From the NCBI GenBank assembly GCA_036496385.1, contig DASXLD010000006.1:1-64000 (forward strand): DNA of 64,000 bases, read 5' to 3'. Source of the DNA: Schlegelella_A sp036496385 (GTDB taxonomy: Bacteria; Pseudomonadota; Gammaproteobacteria; Burkholderiales; Burkholderiaceae_C). A program made the position numbers and the translations under genes. The notes below the pieces were generated by a model. The model was not told the origin of the DNA and ran no database searches. It saw nothing but the letters and a program-made list of their open reading frames with translations. Positions 26,770-35,661 of the stretch are shown piece after piece (position 1 is the first letter of the stretch; every line of letters begins with the position of its first letter).

Positions 26770-27864
26770 ATGAAGATCGCGATCCTGCCGGGCGACGGCA
26801 TCGGCACCGAGATCGTCGCGCAGGCCGAGCGCGTCCTCGGCGCGCTCGATCTGCGCTTCGAGACCGAGCGAGCGGCCGTCGGCGGCGCCGCCTACGACAG
26901 CCACGGCCAGCCGCTGCCCGACGCCACGCTCGCACTGGCGAAGGACGCCGACGCCGTCCTCTTCGGCGCGGTCGGCGACTGGCGCTACGACACGCTGCCG
27001 CGCGCGATGCGGCCGGAGCAGGCGATCCTCGGCCTGCGCAAGTCGCTTGGCCTCTTCGCCAACCTGCGGCCGGCGATCTGCTATCCGGAGCTCACCTCGG
27101 CGTCGAGCCTCAAGCCCGAGCTCGTCACGGGGCTCGACATCCTGATCGTGCGCGAGCTCACCGGCGATATCTACTTCGGCCAGCCGCGCGGCCGGCGCGA
27201 CGCGCCCGACGGTCCGTTTGCCGGCGCGCCCGAGGCGTTCGACACGATGCGCTACACGCGGCCCGAGATCGAGCGCATCGCCCACGTCGCGTTTCGCGCT
27301 GCGCAGAAGCGTCAGCGGCGGGTGACGAGCGTCGACAAGGCGAACGTGCTCGAGACCTTCCAGTTCTGGAAGGACGTCGTCACTGAAGTCCATCGCGACT
27401 ACCCCGACGTCGCCCTCGACCACATGTACGTCGACAACGCCGCGATGCAACTGGTTCGCGCGCCGAAGTCGTTCGACGTCGTCGTCACCGGCAACATGTT
27501 CGGCGACATCCTGTCGGACGAGGCGGCGATGCTCACCGGATCGATCGGCATGCTGCCGTCGGCGTCGCTCGATGCGAACGGCAAGGGTCTGTACGAGCCG
27601 AGCCACGGCAGCGCCCCCGACATCGCCGGCAAGGACGTCGCCAATCCGCTGGCTACAATTCTCTCCGTGGCCATGATGCTTCGCTTCTCCCTCCGGCAGC
27701 CCGAGGCAGCCGCCCGCGTCGAGCGTGCGGTGCAGGACGTCCTTTCGTCCGGGCTCAGAACGGCCGATATCTGGTCGGAAGGGACGAAGAAGATTGGCAC
27801 GCGGGCGATGGGCGATGCGGTGGTGGCTGCGCTCGCCGGCAAACCGATCACCACCAAGCTCTAG
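26770..27864 (+). CDS. leuB: 3-isopropylmalate dehydrogenase LeuB
   Basis: A 364-residue NAD-dependent decarboxylating dehydrogenase. It begins MKIAILPGDGIGTEIVAQA; RELTGDIYFGQPRG, the metal-binding DHMYVDNAAMQL, and GNMFGDILSDEAAMLTGSIGM are present, as is EPSHGSAPDIAGKDVANP in the NAD site. Full length. Third gene of leuCDB; the aspartate-semialdehyde dehydrogenase gene follows 80 bases on, the order common in betaproteobacteria. Confidence 0.97.
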   Translation: MKIAILPGDGIGTEIVAQAERVLGALDLRFETERAAVGGAAYDSHGQPLPDATLALAKDADAVLFGAVGDWRYDTLPRAMRPEQAILGLRKSLGLFANLRPAICYPELTSASSLKPELVTGLDILIVRELTGDIYFGQPRGRRDAPDGPFAGAPEAFDTMRYTRPEIERIAHVAFRAAQKRQRRVTSVDKANVLETFQFWKDVVTEVHRDYPDVALDHMYVDNAAMQLVRAPKSFDVVVTGNMFGDILSDEAAMLTGSIGMLPSASLDANGKGLYEPSHGSAPDIAGKDVANPLATILSVAMMLRFSLRQPEAAARVERAVQDVLSSGLRTADIWSEGTKKIGTRAMGDAVVAALAGKPITTKL

Positions 27865-27944
27865 CGCGCTCCCGTTCGTCTCGCCTGTCCGGCCGAGGCG
27901 CCGGGTCGAGGATCGAGACGACAGCTTTCAACGGGACGAACAGC

Positions 27945-29069
27945 ATGGAACGGACGGGACTGGTCGGATGGCGCGGCATGGTGGGATCCGTGCTGCTCGA
28001 GCGGATGGCGGCCGAAGGCGACTTCGACGTCATCGAGCCGATCTTCTTCAGCACCAGCGACAAGGGCGGTCGCGCGCCGGCGGTTGCCGGCAACGAGTCC
28101 CGCCTTCTCGACGCCTATGACCTCGAGGCGCTGAAGCGCTGCGAGATCATCATCACGACGCAGGGCGGCGACTACACGAAGGACGTCTACCCGCGCCTGC
28201 GTGCGACCGGCTGGAACGGCTACTGGATCGACGCCGCCAAGACGCTGCGCATGGAGGACGACGCCGTGATCGTCCTCGACCCGGTGAACCGGCCGGTGAT
28301 CGACGCGGCGCTCGGGCGCGGTGTTCGCAACTTCATCGGCGGCAACTGCACCGTGAGCTGCATGCTGATGGGGGTCGGTGCGCTGCTCAAGGCCGACCTC
28401 GTCGAGTGGATGACGTGCACGACGTACCAGGCGGCCTCCGGTGGCGGCGCCCAGCACATGCGCGAGCTCCTGAGCCAGTTCGGGATGCTGCACGCCGAGG
28501 TGCGCGATCTCCTGGCCGACCCGAAGTCAGCCATTCTCGAGATCGACCGTCGCGTGATCGACCGCCAGCGCACCATGACATCGGGCGAGACCGGGCATTT
28601 CGGCGTTCCCCTCGGCGGCAGCGTGATTCCGTGGATCGACATCGACCGCGGCGACGGCACCAGCCTCGAGGAGTGGAAGGGCGGCGCCGAGACGAACAAG
28701 ATCCTGGGCCGTGGCGAGGGCGGCAAGGACCCGGTGCCGATCGATTCGACCTGCGTCCGGGTCGGCGCAATGCGCTGCCACAGTCAATCTCTCACGATCA
28801 AGCTGAAGTCCGATGTGCCGCTGGCCGATATCGAGGCCATGATCGCGGCCGACAACCCGTGGGTGCACGTCGTTCCCAACACGCGAGTCGCCAGCACGAC
28901 AGAGCTGACGCCGGTCGCCGTGAGCGGAACGATGCGGATTCCGGTCGGGCGTCTTCGAAAGCTGGCGATGGGAGAGCGATATCTGGGGGCCTTCACGATC
29001 GGCGATCAGTTGCTCTGGGGTGCTGCCGAGCCGCTCAGACGGATGCTGCGCATCCTGCTCGAGCGCTGA
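27945..29069 (+). CDS. asd: aspartate-semialdehyde dehydrogenase
   Basis: A 374-residue NADPH-dependent enzyme making aspartate semialdehyde for lysine, threonine, methionine and cell wall diaminopimelate. GLVGWRGMVGSVLLERM is the nucleotide loop; the catalytic Cys is in GGNCTVSCMLMGVG; TTYQAASGGGAQHMREL and the His in VGAMRCHSQSLTIKL follow. This is the Gram-negative Asd type. GGGACGAAC before the ATG is a weak ribosome site. No signal peptide. Upstream of fimV. Confidence 0.96.
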   Translation: MERTGLVGWRGMVGSVLLERMAAEGDFDVIEPIFFSTSDKGGRAPAVAGNESRLLDAYDLEALKRCEIIITTQGGDYTKDVYPRLRATGWNGYWIDAAKTLRMEDDAVIVLDPVNRPVIDAALGRGVRNFIGGNCTVSCMLMGVGALLKADLVEWMTCTTYQAASGGGAQHMRELLSQFGMLHAEVRDLLADPKSAILEIDRRVIDRQRTMTSGETGHFGVPLGGSVIPWIDIDRGDGTSLEEWKGGAETNKILGRGEGGKDPVPIDSTCVRVGAMRCHSQSLTIKLKSDVPLADIEAMIAADNPWVHVVPNTRVASTTELTPVAVSGTMRIPVGRLRKLAMGERYLGAFTIGDQLLWGAAEPLRRMLRILLER

Positions 29070-29373
29070 GGGGGCGAGGTTGAGGGCGGCTTACGTTGTC
29101 ACGGTGCAACAACCGCGTGCAGAAGACTCGGAAGGGGCGCCTGTGAGAACGTCAGCCAAAGCATGAGCTTGTCACCCTATCTCACTGATGTTATGGTCAT
29201 TTCCGCCTTTTATCAGCTGCTGCCTTGAAGCTGCCTCAACGATCGGGAAGGCGGTTGGATCGAGATGAGCGGGCGGGACGGGAGTGCTCGCGTCGAAATG
29301 GCGGCTCGATGACGAGTCCGCACCGCTCCTGCGGACCCGAGGATGGGTCCGCTTTGTCATTCCGGGAGACGCC
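29070..29373 (+). promoter_or_regulatory. asd-fimV intergenic region with fimV promoter
   Basis: This 304-base gap is less GC-rich than its surroundings. The best element is TTGTCA (29169-29174), 17 bases, TATGGT (29192-29197), a good sigma-70 match that would give a fimV leader of roughly 170 bases. I see no gene, repeat or intrinsic terminator in the rest. A GTG at 29284 opens a longer fimV frame without a signal peptide at its front. Confidence 0.5.
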
Positions 29374-32079
29374 TTGAAAAGAAAACTGAAGTTGCCCGGC
29401 CGCTTCGCGCTGACCAGCGTCGCCGCCTCGCTCTGCCTCGCGTCTCCCCTCGCATCGGCCCTCGGTCTCGGCCGGCTCAACGTCCAGTCGGCGCTCGGCG
29501 AAGTGCTCCGCGCCGAGATCGAAGTGACCAGCCTGACACCGGAAGAGCAGGCCAGCCTGCGCATTCGCGTCGCGCCACCCGAGTCGTATCGCGCCGCCAA
29601 CGTCGACTACAACGCGGTCCTGCCAAGCACGCGTGCCACCTTCGAGAAGCGGCCTGACGGCCGCTTGTTCGTTCGTCTGGTCAGCGACCGCGGCGTCCAG
29701 GAACCCTTCGTCGACGTCATCCTCGAGATCTCGTGGGCGACGGGTCGACTGGTGCGCGAATACACGCTGCTGTTCGATCCGCCGGCGACGATCCGCGCCG
29801 GCGCCCAGCCCGCTCCCGGAACGACGACCTCGCCGGTGATGTCGGCCACGCCGCCGCCACCGACGCCGCTCGCGCAATCGACGCCAACGACGCCGGCGAT
29901 GACAAAGGCCGAGCAACGCGAAGCTGCGCGCGCCGAAGCCCGCGAGCGTCGTGCTGCGGCGCAGGCCGCAGCCGCCGAGCAGCGCGCCAGCCGTGATGCC
30001 GCATCCTCGGCCGCGCCGGCGCCGCGCGCCTCTGCGGCGACGACGGCGAGCGGCGAAGGCGCCGCGACGTCGGAGGACGAGGTCCACGTTCGTTCCGGCG
30101 ACACGCTGTCCAAGATCGCGATCCACGTCCAGCGTCCGGGCGTTTCACTCGACCAGATGCTCGTCTCGCTGTTCCGCTCCAATCCGGACGCATTCAGCGG
30201 CAAGAACATGAACCGGCTGCGGGCCGGCGTCGTCCTGTCGGTGCCATCGGCCGAGACTGCCCAGGCGGTTCCTGCCGGCGAAGCCCGCCAGGTCATCACG
30301 GCGCAGAGCGCCGACTTCGGTGCCTATCGACAGCGGCTCGCCGAAGCGACCACCGGTGCCGCCCCCGAGGTCGAGCCAAACCGTCGTCGCAGTGGCGGCA
30401 AGGTCCAGGCCTCGGTCGAGGACAAGAAGCTCGCTGCCAACACCAGCCCGGACCAACTGAAGCTGAGCAAGGGCGGTGCGACGCCGCCGTCGGCGCCCGG
30501 CAGCGCCGAGGACCGCATGGCGACGGAGCGCCAGCGCCAAGCCGAGGCGGCGCGCGTCGCCGAGCTCAACAAGAACCTGTCCGATCTGAACCGGGTCCGG
30601 GGCGGCGCATCGCAGACAACGCCTGCCCCGGGGCCAGCCGCCACCGTGACGTCGCCGACCGCAGCCGCTCCGGCAGCAGTCGCGGGCGCTCGGCCGACGT
30701 CGTCGCCGGTCGCGGTCGTGACGCCGGTGCCGACGCCGACCGCGCCGCTCACGGCGCCGACGACGACGGCCGCAGCACCGACGATCGTCGGCGCCGCGCC
30801 GCCATCGGCATCGGCCGCCACGGTCGCGCCGGCGATCGCCTCTGCTTCGATGCCCGCGGCACCGGCCTCGGCGGCGATGGTCGTCGCTGCCGCAGGCAGC
30901 GCCGCGGCGCCCCCGGTGGTCGCACGTCCGGCGAGTGCGGCGCGACCGCGGCCGGCAGCGCGCCCGGCTCCCGAGCCGAGCTTCATCGACTCGATCACGA
31001 GCGGCAATCCGCTCTACCTCGGCGGCGGTGCGCTCGCCCTGCTGCTCCTCGGTTACGGCGCGTATCGCTACACGCAGCGTTCGAAGAAGGACAGCGGCGA
31101 GACCTCGTTCCTCGAGAGCCGCCTGCAGCCCGATTCGTTCTTCGGCGCCAGCGGTGGCCAGCGCATCGACACGCGCGACGCCGCCGGCAGCTCGTCGTCG
31201 ATGACGTATTCGCTATCGCAGCTCGACGCCATCGGCGACGTCGATCCGGTTGCCGAAGCCGACGTCTATCTCGCCTACGGCCGCGACCTGCAGGCCGAGG
31301 AAATCCTGAAGGAGGCGATGCGCAGCAATCCGGAGCGCCTCGCGATCCGGACCAAGCTGCTCGAGGTCTACGCCAAGCGGCGCGACATCAAGGGCTTCGA
31401 GCTCCTCGCGACGCAGCTTTTCGCGCTGACGCGCGGCGAGGGCGACGACTGGGCGAAGGCGCAGGAGCTGGGTGCGCAGATCGATCCGGATAACGCGATG
31501 TACCGCATCGGCGGCACGCCGGGCCAGAACATCGAGGGCGCGTCGGTCGCCGAACCGCTCGGCGCCAGCACCTTGCCGCAGTCGGTCATGCCGGTGCCTT
31601 CGCAATTCGGATCGACGATCGGCAACACGACGGCCCGCGACAGTGCGTTCGACAACATCGATCTCGACCTCGACAACCCCGACATCGGGTCACCGTCGCG
31701 GCCGGCGGCCCTCGACGCCACCGAAGCGATCCCGCCGCGTCCGGCGGAGCCGGCGTCGTACAACACGACGCTGAAGATGCCGTTGGTCGCCAACGAGGCG
31801 GGTGCGGTCGAGCTTGCCCGTCGCGACGAGCCGCTGCCGTTCGATCTTTCGGGGATCTCGCTCGACCTTGATCCCGCCGAAACCGCCGGTGAGCACAACA
31901 CGACTCCGGCCGGCTTCGACGACAACGGCGACCCGCTGTCGCGCAAGCTCGAGCTCGCCGAGGAATTCCAGCGCATCGGCGACAAGGACGGCGCCCGCGA
32001 TCTTCTGCGCGAGGTGCTCGCGACCGCGAGCGGAGCGACCAAGACCAAGGCGCAGGGCATGCTCGACCGGATCAGCTGA
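29374..32079 (+). CDS. fimV: FimV-type polar hub protein
   Basis: A 901-residue envelope protein. Starting at TTG 29374 (GGGAGA upstream) gives a normal signal peptide ending SPLASA, then LGLGRLNVQSALGEVLRAEIEV, the conserved FimV N-terminus. A LysM peptidoglycan-binding domain is at about residues 237-290 (VRSGDTLSKIAIHV). A long Ala/Pro/Thr linker follows, one transmembrane helix is at about 544-562, and the cytoplasmic tail has TPR-like DVYLAYGRDLQAEEILKEAM and a terminal FimV domain (RKLELAEEFQRIGDKDGARD). FimV supports type IV pili and polar localisation in relatives. No pilus genes are in view. Confidence 0.88.
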   Translation: MKRKLKLPGRFALTSVAASLCLASPLASALGLGRLNVQSALGEVLRAEIEVTSLTPEEQASLRIRVAPPESYRAANVDYNAVLPSTRATFEKRPDGRLFVRLVSDRGVQEPFVDVILEISWATGRLVREYTLLFDPPATIRAGAQPAPGTTTSPVMSATPPPPTPLAQSTPTTPAMTKAEQREAARAEARERRAAAQAAAAEQRASRDAASSAAPAPRASAATTASGEGAATSEDEVHVRSGDTLSKIAIHVQRPGVSLDQMLVSLFRSNPDAFSGKNMNRLRAGVVLSVPSAETAQAVPAGEARQVITAQSADFGAYRQRLAEATTGAAPEVEPNRRRSGGKVQASVEDKKLAANTSPDQLKLSKGGATPPSAPGSAEDRMATERQRQAEAARVAELNKNLSDLNRVRGGASQTTPAPGPAATVTSPTAAAPAAVAGARPTSSPVAVVTPVPTPTAPLTAPTTTAAAPTIVGAAPPSASAATVAPAIASASMPAAPASAAMVVAAAGSAAAPPVVARPASAARPRPAARPAPEPSFIDSITSGNPLYLGGGALALLLLGYGAYRYTQRSKKDSGETSFLESRLQPDSFFGASGGQRIDTRDAAGSSSSMTYSLSQLDAIGDVDPVAEADVYLAYGRDLQAEEILKEAMRSNPERLAIRTKLLEVYAKRRDIKGFELLATQLFALTRGEGDDWAKAQELGAQIDPDNAMYRIGGTPGQNIEGASVAEPLGASTLPQSVMPVPSQFGSTIGNTTARDSAFDNIDLDLDNPDIGSPSRPAALDATEAIPPRPAEPASYNTTLKMPLVANEAGAVELARRDEPLPFDLSGISLDLDPAETAGEHNTTPAGFDDNGDPLSRKLELAEEFQRIGDKDGARDLLREVLATASGATKTKAQGMLDRIS

Positions 32080-32087
32080 CAAACGTC

Positions 32088-32124
32088 GGGCGCGCACGGA
32101 CCGGTCAAGACCGGCGGCGCGCCC
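32088..32124 (+). promoter_or_regulatory. nested hairpin in the fimV-truA gap
   Basis: An outer stem GGGCGCGC (32088-32095) with GCGCGCCC (32117-32124) encloses a second stem CCGGTC (32101-32106) with GACCGG (32109-32114) around an AA loop. It ends 7 bases before the truA GTG, covers the place where a Shine-Dalgarno should be, and lacks a T-run. It could limit truA translation or act as a partial terminator. Confidence 0.5.
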
Positions 32125-32131
32125 GTTCCAC

Positions 32132-32914
32132 GTGAGAGTCGCCCTCGGCATCGCGTATCGCGGCTTCGCGTACAGCGGCTGGCAGAGCCAGCCGAGCGGA
32201 CGGACCGTGCAAGACCGGCTCGAAGCCGCGCTCGGCGCCTTTGCCGATACACCGATCGCGTCGATCTGCGCTGGTCGCACCGATGCCGGCGTCCATGCTC
32301 TGAACCAGGTCGTTCACTTCGACACCGAGGTCGTCCGTGCCGCGGACGCGTGGACGCGCGGCACCAACCGCTATCTGCCCGCTGACATCGCGGTGCAATG
32401 GTGCCGCTTCGTGCCGGGGAGCTTTCATTCGCGGGCGAGCGCGCGCGGCCGGCGCTACGCATACCTGCTGCTCGAGTCGCCGGTACGGCCGGCGATCGAG
32501 ACCGGACTGTCGGGATGGACCTTCCGCAGCCTCGACGGCGAGGCGATGCGGCGCGCCGCCGGCGCGCTCGTCGGCGTGCACGACTTCAGTGCCTTCCGCT
32601 CGGCCGAATGCCAGGCACTCTCGCCGGTCAAGACGTTGCGTGCGCTGGCGATCGAGCGCCACGGCGCCTACTGGCGATTCGACTTCGATGCCGACGCGTT
32701 CCTCCACCACATGATCCGCAACATCGTCGGCTCGTTGGTCGCGGTCGGCAGCGGCGTACGCGGCGAGACGTGGCTCGCCGACGTGCTGGCGGCACGCGAC
32801 CGCTCGCTCGCCGCCGCGACGTTCGCGGCCGACGGCCTGTACTTCCTGGGCCCGTACTACGATGCCGGCCATGCGATCCCCGATCGAACGCCGGCGATGG
32901 ACTGGCTGCCCTGA
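32132..32914 (+). CDS. truA: tRNA pseudouridine(38-40) synthase TruA
   Basis: A 260-residue enzyme that modifies the anticodon arm of tRNAs. VALGIAYRGFAYSGWQSQPSGRT opens the fold; the catalytic Asp is in ICAGRTDAGVHALNQVVHFD; FHSRASARGRRYAYLL and FLHHMIRNIVGSLVAVGSG follow. The GTG at 32132 yields family length. No Shine-Dalgarno is visible because the hairpin at 32088-32124 occupies that stretch. Confidence 0.94.
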   Translation: MRVALGIAYRGFAYSGWQSQPSGRTVQDRLEAALGAFADTPIASICAGRTDAGVHALNQVVHFDTEVVRAADAWTRGTNRYLPADIAVQWCRFVPGSFHSRASARGRRYAYLLLESPVRPAIETGLSGWTFRSLDGEAMRRAAGALVGVHDFSAFRSAECQALSPVKTLRALAIERHGAYWRFDFDADAFLHHMIRNIVGSLVAVGSGVRGETWLADVLAARDRSLAAATFAADGLYFLGPYYDAGHAIPDRTPAMDWLP

Positions 32915-32938
32915 GTCCTCGCCGCGCGAGGTCCGGCG

Positions 32939-33598
32939 GTGAACCAGCGGACGCGGATCAAGATCTGCGGCGTCTCGCGGGAGGCTGACATCGAGGCCGC
33001 CGTGGAGGCGGGCGCCGACGCGGTCGGCTTTGTCTTTCACCCGCCCAGCGTGCGCTGCCTCGACCTCGACCGCGCCGCGCGGCTCGCGCGCGCGCTGCCG
33101 CCGTTCGTGACGCCGGTGGGTCTCTTCGTCAACGCGTCGCGCGCCGACGTCGAGGCAGTCGTGGCGGCGATTCCGAGCCTGGTCCTTCAGTTCCACGGCG
33201 ACGAGACGCCCGAGGACTGCGCACAGTTTCGCCGCCCGTACCTGCGCGCCGTGCGCATGACCGCGGAGCTCGATTTGCTAGACTTCGCGCGCCGTTTCGG
33301 CGAGGCGCAAGGCCTCCTGCTCGATGCCCATGTCGAGGGCTTCGGCGGCGGTGGAAAGGCATTCGATTGGTCGCTCGTTCCGGCAGGGTTCGCGGCAGAG
33401 TCGAGGCGTCGGCTCGCTTTGTCTGGTGGGTTGCATGCCGCAAACGTCTGCGCCGGCATCCTGCGCGTACGGCCCTGGGCCGTTGACGTCTCCTCCGGCG
33501 TCGAGTCGTCGCGCGGCGTGAAGGACGCTGCCGCGATCCGGCGCTTCTGCGACGCGGTGCGCGAAGCCGATGCCCGGATCGCCGCATCGACTGCCTGA
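32939..33598 (+). CDS. trpF: phosphoribosylanthranilate isomerase TrpF
   Basis: A 219-residue TIM-barrel enzyme of tryptophan synthesis. The catalytic Cys is in RIKICGVSREADIE and the catalytic Asp in AVDVSSGVESSRGVKD. GADAVGFVFHPPSVR, VGLFVN, LQFHGDETPEDC and LSGGLHAANV mark the other strands. GTG start at 32939. It heads trpFBA, the betaproteobacterial order. Confidence 0.95.
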   Translation: MNQRTRIKICGVSREADIEAAVEAGADAVGFVFHPPSVRCLDLDRAARLARALPPFVTPVGLFVNASRADVEAVVAAIPSLVLQFHGDETPEDCAQFRRPYLRAVRMTAELDLLDFARRFGEAQGLLLDAHVEGFGGGGKAFDWSLVPAGFAAESRRRLALSGGLHAANVCAGILRVRPWAVDVSSGVESSRGVKDAAAIRRFCDAVREADARIAASTA

Positions 33599-33605
33599 AC
33601 TTCCG

Positions 33606-34814
33606 ATGACCATGACTCGCTACCAGCAGCCCGACGCGCGCGGGCATTTCGGCCCCTACGGCGGCAGCTTCGTCGCCGAGACGCTCGTCCATGCGCTCGA
33701 CGAGCTCAAGGCGTGCTACGAGGAGGCACGACGCGACCCTGCCTTCGACGCCGAGTTTCGTGCCGAGCTCGGCCACTACGTCGGCCGGCCGAGCCCGATC
33801 TACCACGCGGCGCGACTGTCGCGCGAGCTCGGCGGCGCGCAGATCCATCTCAAGCGCGAGGATCTCAACCACACCGGTGCGCACAAGATCAACAACACGA
33901 TCGGCCAGGCGATGCTCGCGCGACGGATGGCAAAGCCGCGCGTGATCGCCGAGACCGGCGCCGGCCAGCACGGCGTCGCGACGGCGACGATCTGTGCGCG
34001 CTACGGCCTCGAGTGCGTCGTCTACATGGGCAGCGAAGACGTCAAGCGGCAGGCGCAGAACGTCTATCGCATGAACTTGCTCGGCGCTTCGGTGGTGCCG
34101 GTCGAGAGCGGCTCGCGGACGCTGAAGGACGCGCTCAACGAAGCGCTGCGAGACTGGGTGACGAACGTCGAGAACACGTTCTACATCATCGGCACCGTCG
34201 CCGGCCCGCACCCGTATCCGACGCTCGTGCGCGACTTCCAGAGCGTGATCGGCGCCGAGTGCCTGGTGCAGATGCCGGCGATGATCGGCCGCCAGCCGGA
34301 CGCGGTGATCGCCTGCGTCGGCGGCGGCAGCAACGCGATGGGGATCTTCCATCCGTACATCGATCACGCGGCGACGCGCCTGATCGGCGTCGAAGCCGCG
34401 GGCCTCGGACTGGCGACCGGCCGCCACGCGGCGTCGATCAGCGCCGGCAGCCCCGGCGTGCTGCACGGCAACCGCACCTATCTTCTGCAGGACGACGACG
34501 GCCAGATCCTCGCCACGCATTCGATCTCGGCCGGGCTCGACTATCCGGGCGTCGGCCCCGAGCACGCGCACCTGCATGACAGCGGCCGTGCCGAGTACGT
34601 GAGCGTCACCGACGACGAGGCGCTCGCGGCGTTCCATCGCTTGTGCCGCAGCGAAGGGATCATCCCGGCGCTCGAGTCGAGTCACGCGGTCGCCTACGCG
34701 ATGAAGCTGGCGCCGACGCTGGCCAGCGATCGCCATCTGCTCGTCAATCTCTCCGGTCGCGGCGACAAGGACATCGCGACGGTCGCCGAGCTCGACGCCA
34801 GGGCGAAGCGATGA
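33606..34814 (+). CDS. trpB: tryptophan synthase beta subunit
   Basis: A 402-residue PLP enzyme that joins indole and serine. The PLP Lys is in NHTGAHKINNTIGQAMLA; GAGQHGVATATICARYGLECVVYMG, the phosphate loop VGGGSNAMGIFHPY, and LSGRGDKDIATV are present. The ATG at 33606 lies 7 bases after trpF; an alternative ATG at 33612 would remove two residues. Its stop overlaps the trpA start. Confidence 0.97.
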   Translation: MTMTRYQQPDARGHFGPYGGSFVAETLVHALDELKACYEEARRDPAFDAEFRAELGHYVGRPSPIYHAARLSRELGGAQIHLKREDLNHTGAHKINNTIGQAMLARRMAKPRVIAETGAGQHGVATATICARYGLECVVYMGSEDVKRQAQNVYRMNLLGASVVPVESGSRTLKDALNEALRDWVTNVENTFYIIGTVAGPHPYPTLVRDFQSVIGAECLVQMPAMIGRQPDAVIACVGGGSNAMGIFHPYIDHAATRLIGVEAAGLGLATGRHAASISAGSPGVLHGNRTYLLQDDDGQILATHSISAGLDYPGVGPEHAHLHDSGRAEYVSVTDDEALAAFHRLCRSEGIIPALESSHAVAYAMKLAPTLASDRHLLVNLSGRGDKDIATVAELDARAKR

Positions 34815-35638
34815 GCCGCATCAGTGCGACGTTCGAGGCGCTCGCGGCGCGTGGCCGCAAGGCGCTCATTCCCTACATCACCGCCGGCGACCCGGACGCC
34901 GACACGACCCCGGCGATCATGCACGCGCTGGTCGACGCCGGCGCCGACGTCATCGAGCTCGGCATCCCGTTCAGCGATCCGATGGCCGACGGGCCGGTGG
35001 TCCAGAAGGCGAGCGAGCGGGCGCTCGCGCGCGGCGTCGGCCTCGCCAAGGTGCTGGGTATGGTGCGCGAGTTCCGCATCGCGGATCGCAAGACTCCGGT
35101 CGTCCTCATGGGCTATGCCAATCCGATCGAGCGCTACGGCAGCGAGCGTTTCGCCGCCGATGCCGACGCCGCCGGCGTCGACGGCGTTCTGGTCGTCGAC
35201 TATCCACCGGAGGAATGCGCCGAGTTCGCCGAGCTGCTGCGCGGCGCCGGCATCGATCCGATCTTCCTCGTCGCGCCGACGTCGACCGACGCCCGCATCG
35301 CCAACGTTGCCGAGGTGGCGCGCGGATACGTTTACCATGTCGCGCTGAGGGGCGTCACCGGCGCCGGACACTTCGACATCGATGCAGTCAGGCAGATGAT
35401 TCCGAGAATCAAGGCCCGCGTCAGGGTGCCGGTCGGCGTCGGCTTTGGCATTCGTGACGGCGCGACCGCGCGGTCGGTCGCGGACGTCGCCGATGCGGTC
35501 GTCATCGGCAGCGCGCTCGTGCAGCTGCTCGAGGGTGCCGGGCGCGACGACGCGCCGCGCATCGCCAGCGAGTTCATTGCCGGCATCCGCGCTGCGCTCG
35601 ACGCGCCAGGGCCGGTGACCGCTGGCCGCGCGCACTAG
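34811..35638 (+). CDS. trpA: tryptophan synthase alpha subunit
   Basis: A 275-residue TIM barrel releasing indole from indole-3-glycerol phosphate. Catalytic Glu and Asp are in DVIELGIPFSDPMADGPVVQ; VLMGYANPIERYG, VVDYPPEE, FLVAPTSTDARI and GVGFGIRDGATA complete the pattern. Start overlaps the trpB stop by 4 bases (ATGA), matching the tight trpBA complex. accD follows 23 bases later. Confidence 0.97.
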   Translation: MSRISATFEALAARGRKALIPYITAGDPDADTTPAIMHALVDAGADVIELGIPFSDPMADGPVVQKASERALARGVGLAKVLGMVREFRIADRKTPVVLMGYANPIERYGSERFAADADAAGVDGVLVVDYPPEECAEFAELLRGAGIDPIFLVAPTSTDARIANVAEVARGYVYHVALRGVTGAGHFDIDAVRQMIPRIKARVRVPVGVGFGIRDGATARSVADVADAVVIGSALVQLLEGAGRDDAPRIASEFIAGIRAALDAPGPVTAGRAH

Positions 35639-35661
35639 GCAGCACGACAAGGAGGTCCGCG

